Shown: one piece after another, positions 59,000-64,000 of the stretch
Position numbering within the stretch: position 1 is the first letter of the stretch
How the letters are laid out: each line of letters opens with the position of its first letter
Assembly: GCA_016648135.1 (NCBI GenBank)
Contig: JADDOH010002547.1
Location: 287,360-351,359 of the forward strand
DNA length: 64,000 nt
Direction: 5' to 3'
From: Agrypnia vestita
Taxonomy: Eukaryota > Arthropoda > Insecta > Trichoptera > Phryganeidae
Translations under genes and position numbers: made by a program
The notes under the pieces: generated by a model
Seen by the model: the letters and a program-made list of their open reading frames with translations, nothing else
Database searches by the model: none
Told to the model about the DNA's origin: nothing

Positions 59000-59440
59000 A
59001 CATAATAGATTTGTGTAAATTTAGCAAATTTAAATAAAATTTCAATTTGTGTTAATTTTTATTTATAAAAAATAAACTTTTTTATGGAAATATAGCGCCG
59101 GACAGAATTCAAGGACGATCATGTTCTAATCCCAATCACGTAGGGCTAACCTTAACCCAAAACGTGGTCAACCATTCTGTGTTGTGAAGCCTACAGTAAT
59201 AATTCGGTGTACCAACGCTGCTATTTTAGCCTTATTGCGTACGCCTTATTACGTACACGCTAAACCGTTAAATAAAACATAAAGCGAGAAATATTTTCTA
59301 ACGTACCTAAAATCGACTCCACAACGCCGCTTAGCCAAAATTTCACTTTCAAGATTGCGACTCGCTTTCACTGTTTCCATTATAAACTTGTTAGAACATA
59401 ATAAACGTATAATTTGTAAGCGTGTTGACACACAATATAA
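59000..59440. other. No feature seen
   Basis: No supported feature. Confidence 0.4.
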
Positions 59441-59446
59441 AATACG

Positions 59447-60013
59447 GTAATACCCCGACATACGCGAATTCGGAGTAACGTTATTTTAATTTATTCTAAC
59501 CCCTTAACGCTTAAATCCTCAAAATACATCATGTGTTTTTACTTATGTTGTATTTGTTCGTTTTTAAGGCGATCGTTTGGCAATGCGAGCGAAATTCACT
59601 ACATTTTTTCATAGCTTATCTTGCATTTGGTATCACATAAAAGGAATCGAATTAAAATTTATTAGGCTTCATTTATTTTAAATACCTACTAGAATGGGAT
59701 AAACTAAATTATTTAATCAATTAACAAATTACCAACGATCGTTTATAAATGAAGAAAGTGTCTCCACTTTGTGGGCTTTATATGACGCGACGCGTGACGC
59801 CTCTTTTAATCCAATAATATTTATTACATTACAGACGATACAATTATCTTTAGTAATCAAAAATTATTTTTAAAACGTTTGGCAGATTTTTTAATTTTTG
59901 TTTTACCTTTCCTATAATATAAAAGATTTTTTAAATCCCGATATACGTGATTTTTCGACTTACGTTACCATGCTGGTCCCCCCTACAACGTAACTTCGGT
60001 GTATTACTTTAGG
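59447..60013. mobile_element. Possible MITE with GGTAATACMCCGA ends
   Basis: ggtaataccccgacatacg and, inverted, the right end cgtaacttcggtgtattac share about 15 of 19 bases. A second tcccgatatacgtgatt / cgacttacgttacc block lies inside the right end. Boundaries uncertain. Confidence 0.35.
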
Positions 60014-60014
60014 T

Positions 60015-61405
60015 ATAAATTATTATGAAAACATAAAACACAAAAACATTATTATCTATATTAATGTATCGTGTGTTATATGTATATGGATATAAATATT
60101 TTATGACTGATTAAAATAATTTCTCGTATAAAGTAGTGATTTATAATGTCATTTTATGACCTTTTCAAAGTGCAAACGATCGATATATCCTAGGGTGTGG
60201 GGTAGAAATGAAATCACACAATGGTAAAGTATATTAATATTATGAAGGACTACGCTCTTGTAACATAATACACAAACGAGTAAAAGATCTTATCGGAATA
60301 TTATAAAAACATATTTTTCCATACAAAATAAAAGCAGAAGTCAGTAAAAACATGACGAATATTGACAGAAAAAAGTAGTTTGATTTAGGGTTAGTAAACA
60401 AGCGTTATAAGGCCTGAAATGTTTAGATTTTCAAAGCCATCTGGAATCTTCTATGTAGTTTTCTTTTATCTCTCTGAGATTTAACTGCTATCTAATGTAC
60501 CGATGGTTTTCCGTCGAATTGCGAATCGATTATCGATAAAATCAGATATAAATCGCAAATAACAGTTATTATGTAACCGATTACAATAACATTTTGACCA
60601 TTACTCTCTCTAACCGATATTTTGAAGTTGAGATTTTGGATTGTTATATAATAAAATTATTTTAATCTTTCCGCGATTCATATTTTCTTGTAATATGATA
60701 ATCCAACGAAATCATTTTTATGTCGCGGTTGATGGTTGTAACCTAATTGTTTATGTATCAATACCACAGGTAAGAAATGGTCATTATACTTGCCAGTTGC
60801 CAGTAAAAAACAATCTTCAAATTGTATTATAACCTCTTTGAAGACACACGATGTCATAGAGAGAACCGCTACTTCGGTGTTTTTCTTATTAGCATCATAG
60901 ATAATGAATACCACTGGAAGTTTAATCATTAGAAGATTGTAATCCAATAATTAACACTAACGAGCACAATATAACATAAACAATATACATTAATTATAAA
61001 TTACATATATCATCAATGAATATAATAAACATGAATCCGTATGTGCATTTAACGTTGAACTGTAACCATTAAATTAGCTCAGTACAAAAATTAGGTGGAA
61101 CGAAAAATCTGCATCGTGTCATGTAATTGCGACCATTAACAACTTTTCGAAAAAATCATTTAGTAATATAACGAGACACCTTATTTTATTCCGGGCAGGA
61201 TCTTCAAGGTCGGATTCCAGTTTAAAGACACACGAATTACCCTTTAAAGCCTACACCTACCGCCACTGCGTGCTCCTAGTACTCACGGAGTCAAGACGTG
61301 GACCCTCGCCGTCAATGTCACACATAAATTAAATAAAAGGTGCCCAAACAGCAATGGGAAGCGCTGTCTATACTCGTAACATCTCTGAAAGATCGAGAAC
61401 CTAAC
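60015..61405. other. AT-rich, no feature seen
   Basis: No supported gene. Confidence 0.4.
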
Positions 61406-61409
61406 ATAT

Positions 61410-61723
61410 TGTTACAAGGTTCTAAAATCGAGAAGAATCGCACGTAATTGAAGTTTTCCGAACGTTTTGGAATAGTCTGAAATCCGGTAGAACACGATAG
61501 AAAGAAAGAAACTCGAGAAAAACGTTCCCTAAATAAAGTGTGACGGAGCGAAGCATAAACAACGGCGTGCAAAGCAATACCAGAGACTAGTGAAACATTC
61601 TAGCGACCTATAAATTAGTGCGAATTGCAGAATACTAAGTCCAGCTGAAGTTTGAATCAGTAACTTTGTTTACTAATAAAAGTTTAATTGTTTACAAGGG
61701 TTTCATGATGTTCTGCACTTACA
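61410..61723 (+). repeat. Decayed LTR, relative of 51.26 kb
   Basis: tgttacaaggttctaaaatc at the start, ccggtagaacac, gaaacattctagcg, ccagctgaagttt and aataaaagtttaatt in order, all aligned with 51262-51600. The end is taken at cttaca. No matching target duplication. Confidence 0.65.
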
Positions 61724-61724
61724 G

Positions 61725-62115
61725 GCAGGGGCTGTGCAGTCATTTAAATATCTAAACTTCGACGCCGACTAACCAACTACAAGGACAGATGAGCTATTTA
61801 ATAAATTAAGGCGTTTTCGATATGAGACAAATCTACGCTAAAAGAAAACTTCAGAAAACAAACAGCTTCCAGGAAACTTCACTGGTCATATTTAAACAAA
61901 ATTTATTAGAGATAAGCTTTACGTATTAATGTATTCTCTTCAAGTCTTAAAAGCGTAAATCACTTGTAAACAAATAAATTTTTGACGCCTAGGCCCTAAA
62001 CTATTAGAAATTGTATCAAAATTTAGGTACAAGAAGGACTTAAAAAGTAGAATAAAAATTTGGATAAGACCATTTATTGGAACACTCATCCAAACAAAGT
62101 GACAACCCAAGTATC
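61725..62115. other. No feature seen
   Basis: No supported feature. Confidence 0.45.
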
Positions 62116-62117
62116 GT

Positions 62118-62154
62118 TTACTAGTTACTTTACTATTTGTAAAGTAACTAGTAA
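62118..62154. repeat. Perfect 16-bp-stem hairpin
   Basis: ttactagttactttac and gtaaagtaactagtaa pair perfectly around tattt. Confidence 0.9.
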
Positions 62155-62159
62155 TTTGT

Positions 62160-63685
62160 GGAGTATAGACGACGAATCATCTAATTTATTTAATATTTTG
62201 CGTACTTATCCCAAGTTAAATCTTATTTGCAAACTTTGCCTGTCTCAATACAAAGTTTTCTAGCATGATAGGCAAAGCGAAATTAAAACCTAAAAAAATG
62301 TAAAAAATGTTTGGCATTGAATAATGAATACCTACCACAACTTTTCCTTTATGCGAGCGAAAGACAAAGAAAGGAACACACTTCACGCACAGCTCTCCGA
62401 TGCAGTACCGATCGATCCGAGAGATCGCGTCTAAATTCTCGAAAGAGTGACAGCCCTAAAAATGTATCCGGTATGCATATGCATCCTGTATTGATGATTC
62501 GCTCGCGCATACATATTCGTTGCTTTATAAAGTGCCCACGACATATCCGTTACTGATTTATTAAAAAAAGAACACACGACATCGTCTACTGACCATAATA
62601 TAAAACCACTGATACCATAAATAAAATACTCCCAACTCCACAGAGTTATTGCGAAGAAATGAATGCTCATAAATGTGCTTTTACGTTAATGTGGCCCATT
62701 TAATAATGTTGCCAGTGGTGTAACATTGTATTGATGGTTTGGCGGGTAGAAACGTACTGGATGTCGCGCAAATGTCCAAAGTAACCGAGATTTTGAAATT
62801 ATATTCATTCTAACTATCGGTTCAACTGACGAAGGCCGCCCGCGCACATTTCTAAGCTAATTAAAAAATGTGACAGTGGCTTGAGTACATCTCCGACGCC
62901 GCGATGGAGTATATTTTGAGGACAGCTGTCTTGTTTAAATGGATTAACTAATGATTGAAGTCGAAATTTTCCTTTATCCCATCCCATCTCGCTGATATTT
63001 AATTTTTTTTTAATTTTTATAAATTTTAAAGTTTAAATATTTTAGATAATTTAAAATTTAAGTTTTAAAAATTTTAAAGATTAAAAATGTTAAATAATTT
63101 TAACACTATTTGGGATGAATTGTCAAAAACGGTTGTTTATCAGATTTTTGCTAATGCCGTGTATTCTTGGGTCGGATTATTTAGGCTTGTTGGTAGATAC
63201 TATTGTATAATCTGAACATACTCAGACACATGGATGATAAGTTTTACAGATTTTTTCTACGATGAATAAATATGATTTTATAAAAAACATGTTATTAGTA
63301 AAAAAATTCGTATTACGAATTCGTGAATTCGTGAAACGAATTATTTCACTTGTACATGATTTGCATCTTCTCGTTAGATAAACTGATTCAAATGTCAAAA
63401 TGTATTAAACGAAATAATGAAATTTTCGAAATTTATATACAACCTTTTAATACTTCCGAAACAATTGATTTTTAAAATCAGGGCACTCGTGCGTAAGTGC
63501 GTGTATATACATAGTAACGTGCCCTTGCAAAAACCGTATTTTTCGTGCCGTATCTTTGATATAAAATACGGTGGAACGTGGGTGGAACCGAGGTTCACGA
63601 ACTTAATTCATCCCGTAAAATTTCTCATAAAATGAGTTGTTCGTAAACCGAAACAATTGTTATTTTTCGGAAAAGGTTCTCTCTC
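62160..63685. other. AT-rich, no feature seen
   Basis: Short frames only; 63000-63090 is a low-complexity TTTAAA-rich stretch. Confidence 0.4.
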
Positions 63686-63689
63686 TTAA

Positions 63690-63800
63690 GGCGGCCATAC
63701 ACACTCCGGTGCATCGTAGAGGTACACCGCATATCGCAGATCGGTCCGTACCGCGACGTGTATGGGCTTACCCGTAGATCCCATACACGTTGCGGTACAC
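63690..63800. repeat. Short inverted-repeat element
   Basis: ccatacacactccggtgc and gcgacgtgtatggg face each other, followed by catacacgttgcggtacacc. gtacaccgcat occurs twice. Similar in style to the 26.0-kb hairpin. Confidence 0.4.
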
Positions 63801-63839
63801 CGCATGAGTCTTACTACGATTTTCGAGTGTACTATAGTA

Positions 63840-64000
63840 ATGGGTCCGCTCTGTACTCACTACTACAATGTAGTACTACATTGAAGTGCACACTTCGCAC
63901 ATTTTGAAGTGTAGTGCACACTACAAACTACAAACACCAAAGTTATTGAAAGTATAAACTTCAAATAGTACTCTTCATTTCAAACCGAACACTACAAAGT
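63840..64000. repeat. Palindrome-rich end of window
   Basis: ctactacaatgtagtactac, tgaagtgcacacttc and gtagtgcacactac are self-complementary words in close order. The structure is cut by the window edge. Confidence 0.4.

Noticed and set aside
1..64000. CRISPR arrays, operons, rRNA genes or bacterial-type systems
   Set aside because: No regularly spaced direct repeats with unique spacers, no gene clusters; the sequence is animal nuclear DNA.

Overview
The window looks like AT-rich, gene-poor, repeat-dense nuclear DNA of an animal, most likely an insect. The reasons are an arthropod-type mariner with TA target duplications, CR1/L2- and RTE-like LINE fragments, Penelope-like tails, PIF/Harbinger-like and hAT-like non-autonomous elements, tRNA-derived SINE copies, and the absence of bacterial features (no operons, no ribosome-binding sites, no ORF over about 180 codons). 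No rRNA, intact tRNA or CRISPR array was found. Species cannot be named from what is visible.

Host genes: the only convincing piece is one 93-bp internal exon on the minus strand (5354-5446). It has a good acceptor and donor, is symmetric (phase 1/1) and encodes a membrane helix; it may come from a tetraspanin-type protein. Weaker hints of host function are a heat-shock-element plus TATA arrangement near 17.7 kb and CpG-rich patches near 12.3-12.5, 34.4-34.9 and 38.0-38.3 kb.

Layout. 0-15 kb: LINE fragments, foldback and MITE copies, an hAT-type MITE with a perfect 8-bp duplication (6685-6913), a 283-bp MITE (9243-9525) and the exon. 15-30 kb: a 459-bp near-perfect palindrome containing a LINE end, SINE copies, a Penelope-like C-terminus (23.7 kb), an RTE-like LINE (24.6-25.0 kb), an internally deleted mariner (26890-27741) and an inverted Penelope-like tail (28.1-28.3 kb). 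30-39 kb: a 54-bp minisatellite split by a LINE fragment, a CR1/L2 LINE 3' end (32.8-33.5 kb) and a MITE (37.5 kb). 39.8-42.1 kb: a 2.26-kb DNA transposon with a decayed, almost full-length transposase. 45-64 kb: a Harbinger-like element (45959-46660), several nested insertions with readable target duplications (46995-47932, 48640-49300, 56703-57250), a solo LTR with TGT...ACA ends and a 4-bp duplication (51262-51641), and a MITE family with long terminal inverted repeats.

The most notable pattern is that structurally similar foldback insertions (hairpin arm at one target duplication, short unique tail at the other) recur in unrelated sequences. Several Penelope-like tails also carry a recurring CTGANGA - stem - GAAAC signature resembling a hammerhead ribozyme core. 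All element calls come from reading the sequence; no database search was run.
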